A stretch of 64,000 nucleotides of DNA, from the NCBI RefSeq assembly GCF_002549795.1, contig NZ_CP021435.1, forward strand, positions 2,046,001 to 2,110,000. The letters run 5' to 3'. This stretch comes from Halomonas beimenensis. Its GTDB lineage: Bacteria; Pseudomonadota; Gammaproteobacteria; Pseudomonadales; Halomonadaceae. Made by a program: the position numbers and the translations under genes. Positions 18,689 through 27,646 of this stretch are shown one piece after another. Numbering within the stretch: the first letter of the stretch is position 1; each line of letters opens with the position of its first letter. The notes under the pieces are model-generated. The model was not told the origin of the DNA and made no database searches. It worked only from the letters and a program-made list of their open reading frames with translations.

Positions 18689-20098
18689 TCAGTTCCTCCC
18701 CGGATGGCTGGCGGCGTCCTCGAAGGGCACGTGGGCGGCGGAGAAGGGCCGCTTGGGTCGCTCCACCTCGTCCTCGTGGGGCGGCTCGGGCAGCATGCCC
18801 TGGCGCACCACCCGGGTCAGGTAGAGGATGCCGGCCCAGAACACCACGGCATAGACCAGGCCGTAGCCGACCAGGGTGAACAGCGCCATGCCCCCGGTCA
18901 GCGACGGGGTCAGCGCCTCGGCCTGGTCCATGATGCCGTAGACCAGCCAGGGTGCGCGGCCGGTCTCGGTGACGAACCAGCCGGCGAGCACGGCCAGGAA
19001 GGGCGTCACCGTCATCCCCCGCATCAGTTGCAGGTAGCCGCGATGATCATAGAGCCGTCCCTTGAGGCGGAGCCAGAGGCCGGCGAGGGCCACGGCGATC
19101 ATCAGCAGGCCCATGGCGACCATGATCCGGAACGACCAGAACACGATCCACACGGGGGGCTGCTCCTCCGGCGGCACGGCGCTCACCCCGGGCACCTCGC
19201 CGTCCAGGTGATGCGTCAGGATCAGGCTGGCGAGCCCCGGAATCCCGATCTCGAAGTGATTCTCCTGGGCGGTCTGGTCGGGCCAGGCGAACAGCAGTAG
19301 AGGCGCGCCCTCCCGGGTCTCCCAGTTGCCTTCCATGGCCGCGACCTTGGTGGGCTGGTGCTCCAGGGTGTTGAGGCCATGGAAGTCCCCGACCACCGCC
19401 TGGGTCGGGGCGAGCAGCAGCAGCAGCCACAGGCACATGGAGAACGCCTTGCGGTTGGCCTCCACGTCCCGCCCGAGCAGCAGGTACCAGGCGCTGACGC
19501 CGGCCACCACGAAGCCCCCGGTCAGGAAGGAGGCCAGCGCCATGTGGGCGAAGCGGTAGGGAAAGGAGGGATTGAAGATCGCCTCGCTCCAGGAGGTCAC
19601 GTGGAATCGGCCATCGACGAGCTCCATGCCCGCCGGCGTCTGCATCCAGCTGTTGGCGGCCAGGATCCAGAACGACGAGATGAAGGTGCCCAGCGCCACC
19701 ATGACGGCGGCGAAGAGGTGCACGCCCTGGGGCACCTTGCCACGGCCGAACAGCAGCACGCCGAGGAAGGCGGCCTCCAGGAAGAAGGCGGTCACGACCT
19801 CGTAGCTCAGCACCGGCCCGAGAAAGTTGGAGGCCGCCAGGGAGAAGTTGCTCCAGTTGGTGCCGAACTGGAAGGACATGACGATGCCCGAGACCACCCC
19901 CATGCCGAAGACCACGGCGAACACCCGGGTCCAGAAGGACGCCAGGCGTTCCCAGGCGGGGTTGTCGGTACGGTAGAAGAGTCCGTTGAGCACGGCGATG
20001 TAGGATGCCAGCCCGATGGTGAACACCGGGAAGATGGCATGGAAGGACACCACGAAGGCGAACTGCAGCCGCGACAGCAGCAGGGGATCCAGCTCCAT
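18689..20098 (-). CDS. cydA: Cytochrome bd-type ubiquinol oxidase subunit I (CioA-like)
   Basis: A 469-residue haem-bearing subunit of a quinol:oxygen oxidoreductase of the inner membrane. His20 (VSFHAIFPVF) is the expected axial haem ligand. FLEAAFLG carries the conserved glutamates of the proton path, and GDFHGLNTLEHQPTKVAAMEG starts the Q-loop. That loop is short and lacks the long insert of E. coli CydA, which places the protein with the cyanide-insensitive (CioA) subgroup. The start at 20098 follows a GAGGAG box on the minus strand. It is the first gene of cydABDC. A TGGAAT-N6-ATTCCA palindrome lies 164 bases upstream. Confidence 0.93.
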   Translation of the reverse strand: MELDPLLLSRLQFAFVVSFHAIFPVFTIGLASYIAVLNGLFYRTDNPAWERLASFWTRVFAVVFGMGVVSGIVMSFQFGTNWSNFSLAASNFLGPVLSYEVVTAFFLEAAFLGVLLFGRGKVPQGVHLFAAVMVALGTFISSFWILAANSWMQTPAGMELVDGRFHVTSWSEAIFNPSFPYRFAHMALASFLTGGFVVAGVSAWYLLLGRDVEANRKAFSMCLWLLLLLAPTQAVVGDFHGLNTLEHQPTKVAAMEGNWETREGAPLLLFAWPDQTAQENHFEIGIPGLASLILTHHLDGEVPGVSAVPPEEQPPVWIVFWSFRIMVAMGLLMIAVALAGLWLRLKGRLYDHRGYLQLMRGMTVTPFLAVLAGWFVTETGRAPWLVYGIMDQAEALTPSLTGGMALFTLVGYGLVYAVVFWAGILYLTRVVRQGMLPEPPHEDEVERPKRPFSAAHVPFEDAASHPGRN

Positions 20099-20262
20099 GA
20101 GACACTCCTCGTTCCTGCGGATCGATGGGTCAAGGATGCGTCAGGCACTGGCCGTGCTCTTGTGCGTGGGGCCCAGGGGGACCCTGCCGCATTCCTGCGA
20201 AGATCAAGGAACAGCCTAGCCAGTCCGGGGGAACGTGAGTGCCTTACGAACCAATTCCCTGA

Positions 20263-20280
20263 TGGAATAAGCTAATTCCA
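20263..20280. promoter_or_regulatory. Palindrome upstream of cydA
   Basis: TGGAAT-AAGCTA-ATTCCA is a perfect six-base inverted repeat in the 273-base gap between cydA and the exchanger gene. A related half-site (AATTCC) lies just before it at 20253-20258. It may be an operator for the cyd operon; no regulator can be named. The rest of the gap shows no other clear signal. Confidence 0.3.
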
Positions 20281-20371
20281 TGATCCGTTGTCCATGATAC
20301 GTCGTCGAGGGCACATGATGCGTGCCCGAGGGCGTCTCTTCCCTGTGTCGCGTTGTCGCAGCGCGCCCGGC

Positions 20372-21355
20372 TCAGCCGGTGGCCGAGCCCACCACCAGGC
20401 TGATCATGAAGCCGATGTAGGCGACGTACATGGCCAGCAGGGCCCCGCCCTCCAGCCGGTTGATGCGGCCGGCCCGGCCTCGCCAGCCCATGGCGAACAC
20501 CATCATGAGCGCCGTCATCGCGGTCATCAGGCTCCAGTCGCGCAGCAGCACCTCGCGGCCGGCGTCGATGGGGGCGATCACCGCCGCCAGGCCCACCACG
20601 CCCAGGGTGTTGAAGAGGTTGGACCCCACCACGTTGCCCAGCACCAGGTCGTGCTCGCCGCGGCGAAGCGCGCTGATCGAGGAGGCGAGCTCCGGCAGCG
20701 AGGTGCCCACCGCCACCACGGTCAGGCCGATGATCAGGTCGCTGACCCCGAAGCTCTGGGCGATCTCCACCGCCCCCCACACCAGCAGACGGGAACTGGC
20801 CACCAGCAGCACCAGCCCCAGGGCGGTCCAGCCCAGGGCGGTACGCAGGGACATGGGATGCGACGCGAGATCGGTCTCGGTGTCCGTGGAAAGCGGATCG
20901 GCGCCCGTCTTGAGGCCCTGGAAGACGCTCACCGCCATGAAGGCGGCCAGCAGGACCAGCAGCAGGCCGCCCTCCAGCCGGCCGATGCCGCCGCCGAGCA
21001 GCAGCAGGGCCGACAATAGCGTCGCCCCGCCGAGTACCGGCAGCTCACGGCGGATCACCCCGGATTGCACGGCCAGGGGCGAGATCAGGGCCACCAGCCC
21101 CAGGATCAGGCCGATATTGGCGATATTGGAGCCGTAGGCGTTACCCAGCGCCAGTCCCGGATTGCCCTGGCCCGCGGCGATGGCCGACACCACCAGTTCC
21201 GGGGCCGAGGTGCCGAAGCCGATCACCAGCATGCCGATCAGCAATGGGGAGAGTCCGAGTCGAGCCGAGGTCGCCGCCGCGCCATCGACGAAGCGCTCGG
21301 CGCTCCAGACCAGCAGGATCAGGCCTGCCAACACCGCCAGGGCGGGAAGCATCAT
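20372..21355 (-). CDS. Calcium/sodium antiporter family protein (YrbG-like)
   Basis: A 327-residue inner-membrane exchanger of the CaCA superfamily. It shows the duplicated alpha repeats that define the family: GFGTSAPELVVSA and GNAYGSNIANIG in the first half, and AVGTSLPELASSISA and GNVVGSNLFNTLG in the second. About ten hydrophobic helices are present. The start ATG at 21355 (or 21352, the next codon) is preceded by a GGAG box; the upstream ATG at 21433 would add an unlikely cysteine-rich leader. It stands alone on the minus strand and is divergent from pqiA. The ion specificity is inferred from the family. Confidence 0.92.
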   Translation of the reverse strand: MMLPALAVLAGLILLVWSAERFVDGAAATSARLGLSPLLIGMLVIGFGTSAPELVVSAIAAGQGNPGLALGNAYGSNIANIGLILGLVALISPLAVQSGVIRRELPVLGGATLLSALLLLGGGIGRLEGGLLLVLLAAFMAVSVFQGLKTGADPLSTDTETDLASHPMSLRTALGWTALGLVLLVASSRLLVWGAVEIAQSFGVSDLIIGLTVVAVGTSLPELASSISALRRGEHDLVLGNVVGSNLFNTLGVVGLAAVIAPIDAGREVLLRDWSLMTAMTALMMVFAMGWRGRAGRINRLEGGALLAMYVAYIGFMISLVVGSATG

Positions 21356-21472
21356 GGTATCTCCATCAGTACATTCGGGACATCCGAAGGCCGCATGGTT
21401 GACTATGGTGCCCCCTGCGTCAACGTGACACACTCAAGAGATCCCGTTCCGTCGTCAGGAGGACGCCACCCC

Positions 21473-22831
21473 GTGCCAAGGCCGGCCTTTCGCCATGTCG
21501 CCCTGTCACCGCAGGCGCCGCTCGTCGATCGTGCCCCGCCGGAGGTCCGGCCCACCCTCAGGCGGCTGCGCGCCTGCCACGAGTGCGACTGGCTCATGGC
21601 CCTGCCCCCGCTGCGTTCGGGCGACCAGGCGGTCTGCCCCCGTTGCGGGCATGTAGAGGTCCGCCGCCACCGCTATCCGGCCCAGCGCAGCCTGGCGCTG
21701 GCCCTGGCGGCCCTGGCGGCCCTGCTGCTGGCGCTGAGCTTCCCCTTCCTGGGTTTCAGCGTGCGCGGCGTGGGCCATCGGATCGAGCTCAGCCAGACCG
21801 CCACCGACCTGATCGGCCAGCACGCGCCGCTGGTGGCCGTCGCCGTGCTGTTGACCACCCTGGTGCTGCCGGCCCTCTACCTGCTCGGCGTCGTCTGGCT
21901 CCAGGCGGGCCTGCTGCGAGGCGCCCCCCTGCCGGCAAGCCGCGCCACCGCCCGCACCCTCGCCCATCTCGAGCCCTGGATGATGGCCGACGTCTTCCTC
22001 ATCGGCGCGCTGGTCAGCCTGATCAAGATCGCCGGCCTGGCCCACATCGAACTGGGGCCCGCGTTCTGGGCCTTCGTCGCCTTCGTCGTGCTGCTGCTCG
22101 CCACCACCCAGTCGGTGGACCGCGACTGGCTATGGTTCGCCCTGGCCGGCGAGCCCCCCGCTCCCGAGGGCAGCCGGACCGGGCGCACCGCGGCGCCCCA
22201 GGGCCTGACCGGCTGCCCGACCTGCGGCCTGGTCAACCGCCTCGAGCCGGGCGGCCACGGCCACTGCCGGCGCTGCGGCGAGCCCCTGCATGCCCGGCTG
22301 CCCCACAGCCTGCAGCGCACCTGGGCGCTGCTCGCGGCCGCGGCGGTGCTGTACGTGCCGGCCAACGTCTACCCGATCATGACCACCACCAGCCTGGGAC
22401 GCAGCGACCCCTCCACCATCCTCGGCGGCATCGTGGAGCTGATCGAGATGGGCTCCTGGCCGGTGGCCCTGGTGATCCTGGTGGCCAGCGTCATCGTCCC
22501 CCTGGGCAAGCTGATGGCCCTGGCCTGGCTGTGCCTGGTCGCCCCCCGCGCCCATGAGTTCAACGCCCTGGCCCGGACCCGCATGTATCGGCTGACCGAG
22601 TTCATCGGCCGCTGGTCGATGGTCGACATCTTCGTGGTGGCCATCCTGGTGGCGCTGATCCGCGCCGGCAACCTGATGGCGGTCGGCCCGGGGCCCGCCG
22701 CCCTGGCCTTCGGCAGCGTGGTGGTGCTGACCATGCTGGCCGCCATGACCTTCGACCCCAGGCTGATCTGGGACGATCCCCACCGCCCCGCTCAGGACGA
22801 GGACGCCCCGCATGAACGACACGCCCCGTGA
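21473..22831 (+). CDS. pqiA: PqiA/YebS-family intermembrane transport protein
   Basis: A 452-residue inner-membrane protein made of two homologous halves. Each has a zinc-ribbon-like pair of CxxC motifs (CHECDW...CPRCGH near residue 40-60; CPTCG...CRRCGE near 250-275) followed by four helices, with PANVYPIM in the second half. It works with the MCE protein PqiB in lipid transport between inner and outer membranes. I chose the GTG at 21473 because an AGGAGG box lies ten bases upstream and no suitable ATG precedes the first CxxC. It overlaps pqiB by 20 bases. The operon is pqiA-pqiB-pqiC. Confidence 0.9.
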   Translation: MPRPAFRHVALSPQAPLVDRAPPEVRPTLRRLRACHECDWLMALPPLRSGDQAVCPRCGHVEVRRHRYPAQRSLALALAALAALLLALSFPFLGFSVRGVGHRIELSQTATDLIGQHAPLVAVAVLLTTLVLPALYLLGVVWLQAGLLRGAPLPASRATARTLAHLEPWMMADVFLIGALVSLIKIAGLAHIELGPAFWAFVAFVVLLLATTQSVDRDWLWFALAGEPPAPEGSRTGRTAAPQGLTGCPTCGLVNRLEPGGHGHCRRCGEPLHARLPHSLQRTWALLAAAAVLYVPANVYPIMTTTSLGRSDPSTILGGIVELIEMGSWPVALVILVASVIVPLGKLMALAWLCLVAPRAHEFNALARTRMYRLTEFIGRWSMVDIFVVAILVALIRAGNLMAVGPGPAALAFGSVVVLTMLAAMTFDPRLIWDDPHRPAQDEDAPHERHAP

Positions 22832-24494
22832 CGACGCGCCCGAGGAGGCGCATCGCGCCCGGGCCACCCGCCAGGCCCCGCTCTCCCCCATCTGGGTGGT
22901 GCCCATCGTGGCCCTGCTGATCGGCGCCTGGCTGGTCTACGACACCTACATGAGCCGCGGCCCGCTGATCACCCTGACCATGGAGAGCGCCGACGGCATC
23001 GAGGCCGGCAGCACCCTGATCAAGACCCGCAACGTGGAGATCGGCCGGGTGGAGTCGGTAACCCTGTCCGAGGACCTGTCCCGGGTGGTGCTGAAGGCAC
23101 GCATGACCCCCGAGGCCACGCCGATGCTCGTCGAGGACAGCTACTTCTGGGTGGTCAAGCCGCGCATCGGACGCGAGGGCATCAGCGGCCTCAACACCGT
23201 GCTGTCGGGAGCCTACCTGCAGCTCGAGCCCGGCGAGAGCGAGGAAGAGGCGCGAACCTTCGACGTCCAGGAGAAGCCGCCGGTCGCCCCGCCCGGAGCC
23301 GAAGGCCTGCGGATCAACCTGCTCAGCCGGGTGGGCAGCTCGTTGAACGTGGGCGACCCCGTCACCTACCAGGGCTTCACCGTGGGCCGGGTGGAGGAGG
23401 CGACCTTCGACGTGGAGACCCGACGGATGCATCACCGCATCTTCATCGAGAGTCCCTACCATCGTCTGGTCACCACCAACACCCGCTTCTGGACCACCAG
23501 CGGCATCGACCTGCGCCTCGATTCCGAGGGCGTGCGCGCCCGGCTGGAATCCCTCGAGGCCATGCTTGCCGGTGGCGTCACCTTCGGCGTGCCCGAGGAA
23601 CTGCCCCGCGGGGTGATCGCCGACCCCGACACCACCTTCACCCTCTATGCCGACGAGGACAGCGCCCGGGAGGGAACCTTCGACCGCTATCTGGAATACG
23701 TGCTGTTGATCGAGGACACGGTCCGCGGACTCGGCCGCGGCGCCCCGGTGGAGTTTCGCGGGGTCCGGATCGGCACCGTGGCCAGCGTGCCCTGGAACTT
23801 CACCGCCCCCCAGCCGGACCGGGACGCGCGGCTCGCCATCCCGGTACTGATCCGCATCGAGCCGCAGCGACTCGGCATCGACAGCCAGACGCTGGACCTC
23901 GATGCCTGGCGGGAACGCTTCGACCGGCTGTTCCAGCGAGGGCTGCGTGCCTCGCTGAAGAGCGGCAACCTGCTGACCGGGGCGCTGTTCGTCGATCTCA
24001 CCCTGGACCCCCAGCGGGCCGGCAGCCACGCGCCCGAGACCTTCGCCCAGCGCCCCGTCTTCCCCACCACCTCGGGGGGGCTGGCCCAGATCCAGGCCCA
24101 GGTCACCACCCTGCTGGACAAGCTCAATGCCCTGGAGGTCGAGCCCATCCTCGACGGCCTCTCGCGTAACCTGGCCACCTCCGAAGCCATGCTCGGCGAG
24201 GTCCGCGAGCTGACCGCCGGCCTCCAGACCCTGCTCGACGACCCCCGGGCCCGGGCCCTCCCCGGCAATCTCAACTCGACCCTCGCGGCGCTGCGCGACA
24301 CCCTGGCCGGCCTTTCCCCCGGCGCCCCGGCCTACCGGGATCTCACCGAGACCCTGGACCAGCTGGAACGCCTGCTGCGCGATCTGCAACCCTCCGCCCG
24401 CCGCCTGGGTGACGCCCCCGGCGCCCTGCTCTTCGACCGCCTGGACGCCGCCGACCCCGTGCCGCGGGCACCGACCGACAGGACCTCGCCATGA
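22812..24494 (+). CDS. pqiB: MCE-domain intermembrane transport protein PqiB
   Basis: A 560-residue protein with one N-terminal membrane anchor (residues about 28-46, [18 protein letters not shown]) and three MCE/MlaD domains (roughly 52-145, 165-260 and 300-400). A long helical C-terminal region with leucine-rich heptads (about 430-540) follows. In E. coli, PqiB hexamers form a hollow tube across the periplasm for lipid movement. It overlaps pqiA by 20 bases and pqiC by four (ATGA). The number of MCE domains and the length match PqiB rather than the seven-MCE YebT. Confidence 0.92.
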   Translation: MNDTPRDDAPEEAHRARATRQAPLSPIWVVPIVALLIGAWLVYDTYMSRGPLITLTMESADGIEAGSTLIKTRNVEIGRVESVTLSEDLSRVVLKARMTPEATPMLVEDSYFWVVKPRIGREGISGLNTVLSGAYLQLEPGESEEEARTFDVQEKPPVAPPGAEGLRINLLSRVGSSLNVGDPVTYQGFTVGRVEEATFDVETRRMHHRIFIESPYHRLVTTNTRFWTTSGIDLRLDSEGVRARLESLEAMLAGGVTFGVPEELPRGVIADPDTTFTLYADEDSAREGTFDRYLEYVLLIEDTVRGLGRGAPVEFRGVRIGTVASVPWNFTAPQPDRDARLAIPVLIRIEPQRLGIDSQTLDLDAWRERFDRLFQRGLRASLKSGNLLTGALFVDLTLDPQRAGSHAPETFAQRPVFPTTSGGLAQIQAQVTTLLDKLNALEVEPILDGLSRNLATSEAMLGEVRELTAGLQTLLDDPRARALPGNLNSTLAALRDTLAGLSPGAPAYRDLTETLDQLERLLRDLQPSARRLGDAPGALLFDRLDAADPVPRAPTDRTSP

Positions 24495-25081
24495 TGCCGT
24501 CTCCCCTGCTGCTCGCCCTCCTGCCCCTGCTCTGGCTGAGCGGCTGCGCCATCGACGGCGAGCCGGCCACCCGCTATGCCCTGCCCCAGCCGGCCCCCTC
24601 CGCGGCCGCGGCCGACGTCGAGGCCACCCGGGCGCTGGTGGTGCGCCCCTTGCGCCTGGCTCCCTTCCTGGACGTGGAAGGCATCGTCGTCCAGCTGGAC
24701 GACGTGACCCTGCACGAGGCCAGCGGCCATCGCTGGGCCGAGCCCCTGGGCGGGCAGCTGGAGCGGCGGCTGCGGGATCGGCTGGCCATCGCCCTGCCCG
24801 ACACCCGGGTCGTCCTGGAGGACGACGCCGGAGCCGGCGCCGACGGCCTGCAGCTGCGCGTCACGGTGGAGCGCTTCCAGGGCCGCCCGGACGGCCATGC
24901 CGTGGCGGCGGGGCGCTGGCGACTCCTCGACGCCGAGGGAGCCCTGCGGGACGCGGCGTCCTTCGAGGTCGCCACGCCCCTGGCCCGCGACGGCTATCCG
25001 GCGCTGGTGCGGGCCCTGGGACGCAGCTGGAGCCGGCTGGCGGACGAGCTCGCCGAGGCGCTTCGGCCCCGGCTGCGCTGA
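24491..25081 (+). CDS. pqiC: PqiC-like outer-membrane lipoprotein
   Basis: A 196-residue lipoprotein of the ABC-type transport auxiliary (PqiC/YmbA) family. The signal peptide ends in the lipobox LSGC, giving Cys19 as the lipidated residue. The mature part has ATRYALPQP and a domain ending with [28 protein letters not shown], as in the family. It would anchor the PqiB tube at the outer membrane. The start overlaps the pqiB stop by four bases, so it is the last gene of the operon. Confidence 0.9.
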   Translation: MMPSPLLLALLPLLWLSGCAIDGEPATRYALPQPAPSAAAADVEATRALVVRPLRLAPFLDVEGIVVQLDDVTLHEASGHRWAEPLGGQLERRLRDRLAIALPDTRVVLEDDAGAGADGLQLRVTVERFQGRPDGHAVAAGRWRLLDAEGALRDAASFEVATPLARDGYPALVRALGRSWSRLADELAEALRPRLR

Positions 25082-25156
25082 GGCCGCCGCTGTGCCATAA
25101 TGGCGACCCTCGCGGCCGACCCCACCGCCGCGACCCACCCCATTTCCACGCTCCGG

Positions 25157-25194
25157 CCCCGGCCCGCCGCCCCAGGCGGCGGGGGCGGCCGGGG
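25157..25194 (+). promoter_or_regulatory. Strong GC hairpin in the rhlE leader
   Basis: CCCGCCGCC-CCA-GGCGGCGGG is a perfect nine-base-pair stem (25163-25183). It is extended by an outer CCCCGG/CCGGGG stem after an internal bulge. It ends 18 bases before the rhlE start and lacks a T-tract, so it is not a terminator of pqiC. A CATAAT box at 25096-25101 could be the rhlE -10 element, which would put the hairpin in the mRNA leader. Confidence 0.45.
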
Positions 25195-25212
25195 CGTCGC
25201 CGCGGAGACCGC

Positions 25213-26520
25213 ATGACCTTTTCCGATCTTGGCCTGTGCCCCGAACTGCTGCGCGCCATCGACGCCCAGGGCTATTCCACCCCCACGCCCATCCAGCGAC
25301 AGGCCATTCCCGCCGTCCTCCAGGGCGGCGACCTGCTGGGCAGCGCCCAGACCGGCACCGGCAAGACCGCCGGCTTCACCCTGCCGATGCTGCAGCGGCT
25401 GAAGGATGGCCGCCGCCCCGCCAAGCGCGGCGTGCGCGCCCTGGTGCTGACCCCCACGCGGGAACTGGCCGCCCAGGTGGGCGAGAGCGTGCGTGCCTAT
25501 GGCCGTCACCTGCCCCTCAGCTCCCACGTCATCTTCGGCGGGGTCGGCCAGCAGCCCCAGGTGGACGCCATCCGGCCCGGCCTCGACATCCTGGTGGCCA
25601 CGCCGGGCCGACTGCTCGACCTGCACCAGCAGGGCCACGTGGACCTCTCCGCCGTGGAGATCCTGGTCCTGGACGAGGCCGACCGCATGCTCGACATGGG
25701 CTTCATCCACGACATCCGCAAGGTCCTGAAGCTGCTCCCCGAGAAGCGCCAGAACCTGCTGTTCTCGGCGACCTTCTCCAACGAGATCCAGGCGCTGGCG
25801 GGCAAGCTCCTCGACGCGCCCACCCTGATCGAGGTGGCCCGGCGCAATACCACCGCCGAGACCGTGGACCAGGCCGTCTACCGGGTGGATCGCGAGAAGA
25901 AGCGCGACCTGCTGGCTCACCTGATCCATTCCCAGCGCTGGTTCCAGGTGCTGGTCTTCACCCGCACCAAGCACGGCGCCAACCGACTGGCGGAACACCT
26001 CGGCAAGCGCGACATCCCCGCCATGGCCATCCACGGCAACAAGAGCCAGTCGGCGCGGACCCGGGCGCTGTCCGCCTTCAAGGCCGGCGAGCTGCAGGTC
26101 CTGGTGGCCACCGACATCGCCGCCCGCGGACTCGACATCGACGAGCTGCCCCATGTGGTCAACTTCGAGCTGCCCAACGTGGCCGAGGACTACGTCCACC
26201 GCATCGGGCGCACCGGCCGGGCCGGCAACGACGGCCAGGCGGTGTCGCTGGTCTGCGTGGACGAGCATGGGCTGCTCAAGAACATCGAGAAGCTGATCAA
26301 GCGGGACCTGGTCAAGCACGTCGAGCCGGGCTTCGAACCGGACCCCGATGCCAAGCCGGAGCCCATCGAGAACGGCCGCGGCAAGCGCGGCGGCGGTCGT
26401 GGCCGTTCGGGCAACGGCGGCGCCCGGTCCCGGCAGGACCGGGGAGCGCGCGACGGCAACGACGCCCAGCGCCCGGCCCGCCGGCGCCGGCGGGGCGGCC
26501 AGGGCCGCCAACAGGCCTGA
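25213..26520 (+). CDS. rhlE: DEAD-box RNA helicase RhlE
   Basis: A 435-residue SF2 RNA helicase. The Q motif precedes [13 protein letters not shown] (Walker A). Then follow [13 protein letters not shown] ([13 protein letters not shown]), SAT (FSATFS), [12 protein letters not shown] and [10 protein letters not shown]. The last 70 residues are a Gly/Arg-rich tail, typical of RhlE and used for RNA contact. The start at 25213 gives [16 protein letters not shown], the usual N-terminus, with a GGAG box. It follows pqiC by 131 bases containing a probable -10 box and a strong hairpin. RhlE acts in ribosome assembly and RNA decay. Confidence 0.93.
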   Translation: MTFSDLGLCPELLRAIDAQGYSTPTPIQRQAIPAVLQGGDLLGSAQTGTGKTAGFTLPMLQRLKDGRRPAKRGVRALVLTPTRELAAQVGESVRAYGRHLPLSSHVIFGGVGQQPQVDAIRPGLDILVATPGRLLDLHQQGHVDLSAVEILVLDEADRMLDMGFIHDIRKVLKLLPEKRQNLLFSATFSNEIQALAGKLLDAPTLIEVARRNTTAETVDQAVYRVDREKKRDLLAHLIHSQRWFQVLVFTRTKHGANRLAEHLGKRDIPAMAIHGNKSQSARTRALSAFKAGELQVLVATDIAARGLDIDELPHVVNFELPNVAEDYVHRIGRTGRAGNDGQAVSLVCVDEHGLLKNIEKLIKRDLVKHVEPGFEPDPDAKPEPIENGRGKRGGGRGRSGNGGARSRQDRGARDGNDAQRPARRRRRGGQGRQQA

Positions 26521-26528
26521 GTGGCCGA

Positions 26529-26546
26529 CTCATATCGGAATATGAG
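26529..26546. promoter_or_regulatory. Inverted repeat between rhlE and the next gene
   Basis: CTCATAT-CGGA-ATATGAG has perfect seven-base arms and lies nine bases after the rhlE stop. It has no T-tract. It is unusually AT-rich for this genome and could be an operator for the downstream genes 26590-28853. Confidence 0.3.
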
Positions 26547-26589
26547 AATGTGACCATCATGCACTCCCGCCGATGCGCAAGGAAGGCTC

Positions 26590-27093
26590 ATGGACTCTGA
26601 TGCCCTGCTTCACGACTATCATCGCTGGCGTCGTTTCCAGCGTCAGGACCGCCTCGACCGGGAACACCGGGCGGCCTGGCAGCAGATGGAGGCGGCGGGG
26701 ATCCCCGCCCGACGTACCGTCGAGGCCTACCGCAGCATGGCCGAGAAGGCCGCGGCCCAGGGCGCCTGCTACCGGACCCTGTACCTCCAGGCCCACGAGG
26801 GCGGCCACGCCCTGGCCTGCGAGGGCTGGCTGTTCGTGCGTCGGGTGCTGGCCGGCGAGGGCCAGACCCGGATCCGGGCGGCCCTGCTGCCGACCTTCAC
26901 CCTGGAGGACGGCCCCCTCTCTCCCGGCGATCGCCCGGCCGACGCCATGACCCTCGAGGTATTCGATGCGGTCAGCCTGGATCGCGGCCTGGCCAGCGTG
27001 GCCCGCGTGGATCGAGTCGATGCCCCGGGCCAGACGCGCTTCATCACCCTGATCGACCAGGTCAGGGGAGACCTACGCAGCCATCTGGAATAA
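26590..27093 (+). CDS. Uncharacterised protein
   Basis: A 167-residue soluble protein whose family I do not recognise. It is charged, with a helical N-terminus (HRWRRFQRQDRLDREHRAAWQQME), then a mixed region with the dipeptide patterns RTLYLQAHEGGHALACEGWLFVR and TFITLIDQ-like beta character. No signal peptide or membrane segment is present. The start has an AAGGAAGG box. Only four bases separate it from the next gene, so it forms a unit with 27098-27646 and the MFS gene. The preceding inverted repeat may regulate the group. Codon use and GC content match the neighbours, so this is a native gene. Confidence 0.75.
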   Translation: MDSDALLHDYHRWRRFQRQDRLDREHRAAWQQMEAAGIPARRTVEAYRSMAEKAAAQGACYRTLYLQAHEGGHALACEGWLFVRRVLAGEGQTRIRAALLPTFTLEDGPLSPGDRPADAMTLEVFDAVSLDRGLASVARVDRVDAPGQTRFITLIDQVRGDLRSHLE

Positions 27094-27097
27094 CGCC

Positions 27098-27646
27098 ATG
27101 TGGAAGAAGCTCTTCGGCCGCTCCCCGATCCGCGTCTGGGTGATCAAGCAGGTCGACCGCGATCTGCTGCACCTGTGCGGCGAGGGGCGCATCGAGCCCG
27201 AGGCCAGGCGTGACGACGTGATCGCGGCCCTCCACCGGGGCGAATACGCCGGACCGGTGCGCATGCCCGGCGGCGGCCTGGTGCTCAACTCGCGCCTGTT
27301 CGCCGCCCTGACGGCGCATGACGGCCTGCACCTGGGGGCCGACGGCCAGGCCCACTGGCAGGGCCACCTGTGGCGCGTCGCCCAGGTCCCCCAGCGCTGC
27401 TGGGCCTACGAGGGACGCCTGGTGGCCCAGGCCACCGGCCAGGGCCCCCTCGACCTGGTCAGCAGCGAAGACACCTCCGCCATCCGCCACCGCGCCCGGG
27501 AAGAGAACCAGGCGCCGCCGGGAACCGTCAGCTTCCGCGCCGCCGACGAGCTCGAGGACGAGGCCCGCTTCGCCGAACGCTGGCGCCGGGAGGCGGCCAA
27601 GCCCGGCCGCCTGAGGGAATGGCGCCATGACGATGAAGAGCGCTGA
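27098..27646 (+). CDS. Uncharacterised protein
   Basis: A 182-residue soluble protein whose family I do not recognise. It begins MWKKLFGRSPIRVWVIKQVDRD and has a compact central region (GLVLNSRLFAALTAHDGLHLGADG). The highly charged, proline-containing C-terminus ends WRHDDEER. No signal peptide or membrane helix is present. It starts four bases after 26590-27093 and overlaps the MFS transporter gene by 20 bases, so the three genes are almost certainly co-transcribed. Function unknown. Confidence 0.75.
   Translation: MWKKLFGRSPIRVWVIKQVDRDLLHLCGEGRIEPEARRDDVIAALHRGEYAGPVRMPGGGLVLNSRLFAALTAHDGLHLGADGQAHWQGHLWRVAQVPQRCWAYEGRLVAQATGQGPLDLVSSEDTSAIRHRAREENQAPPGTVSFRAADELEDEARFAERWRREAAKPGRLREWRHDDEER

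Noticed and set aside
24409-25212. An N-terminal extension of RhlE reaching back into pqiC
   Set aside because: The frame is open but Arg/Pro/Gly-rich. The Q-motif N-terminus begins at 25213 behind a GGAG box, and pqiC occupies the same DNA in another frame.
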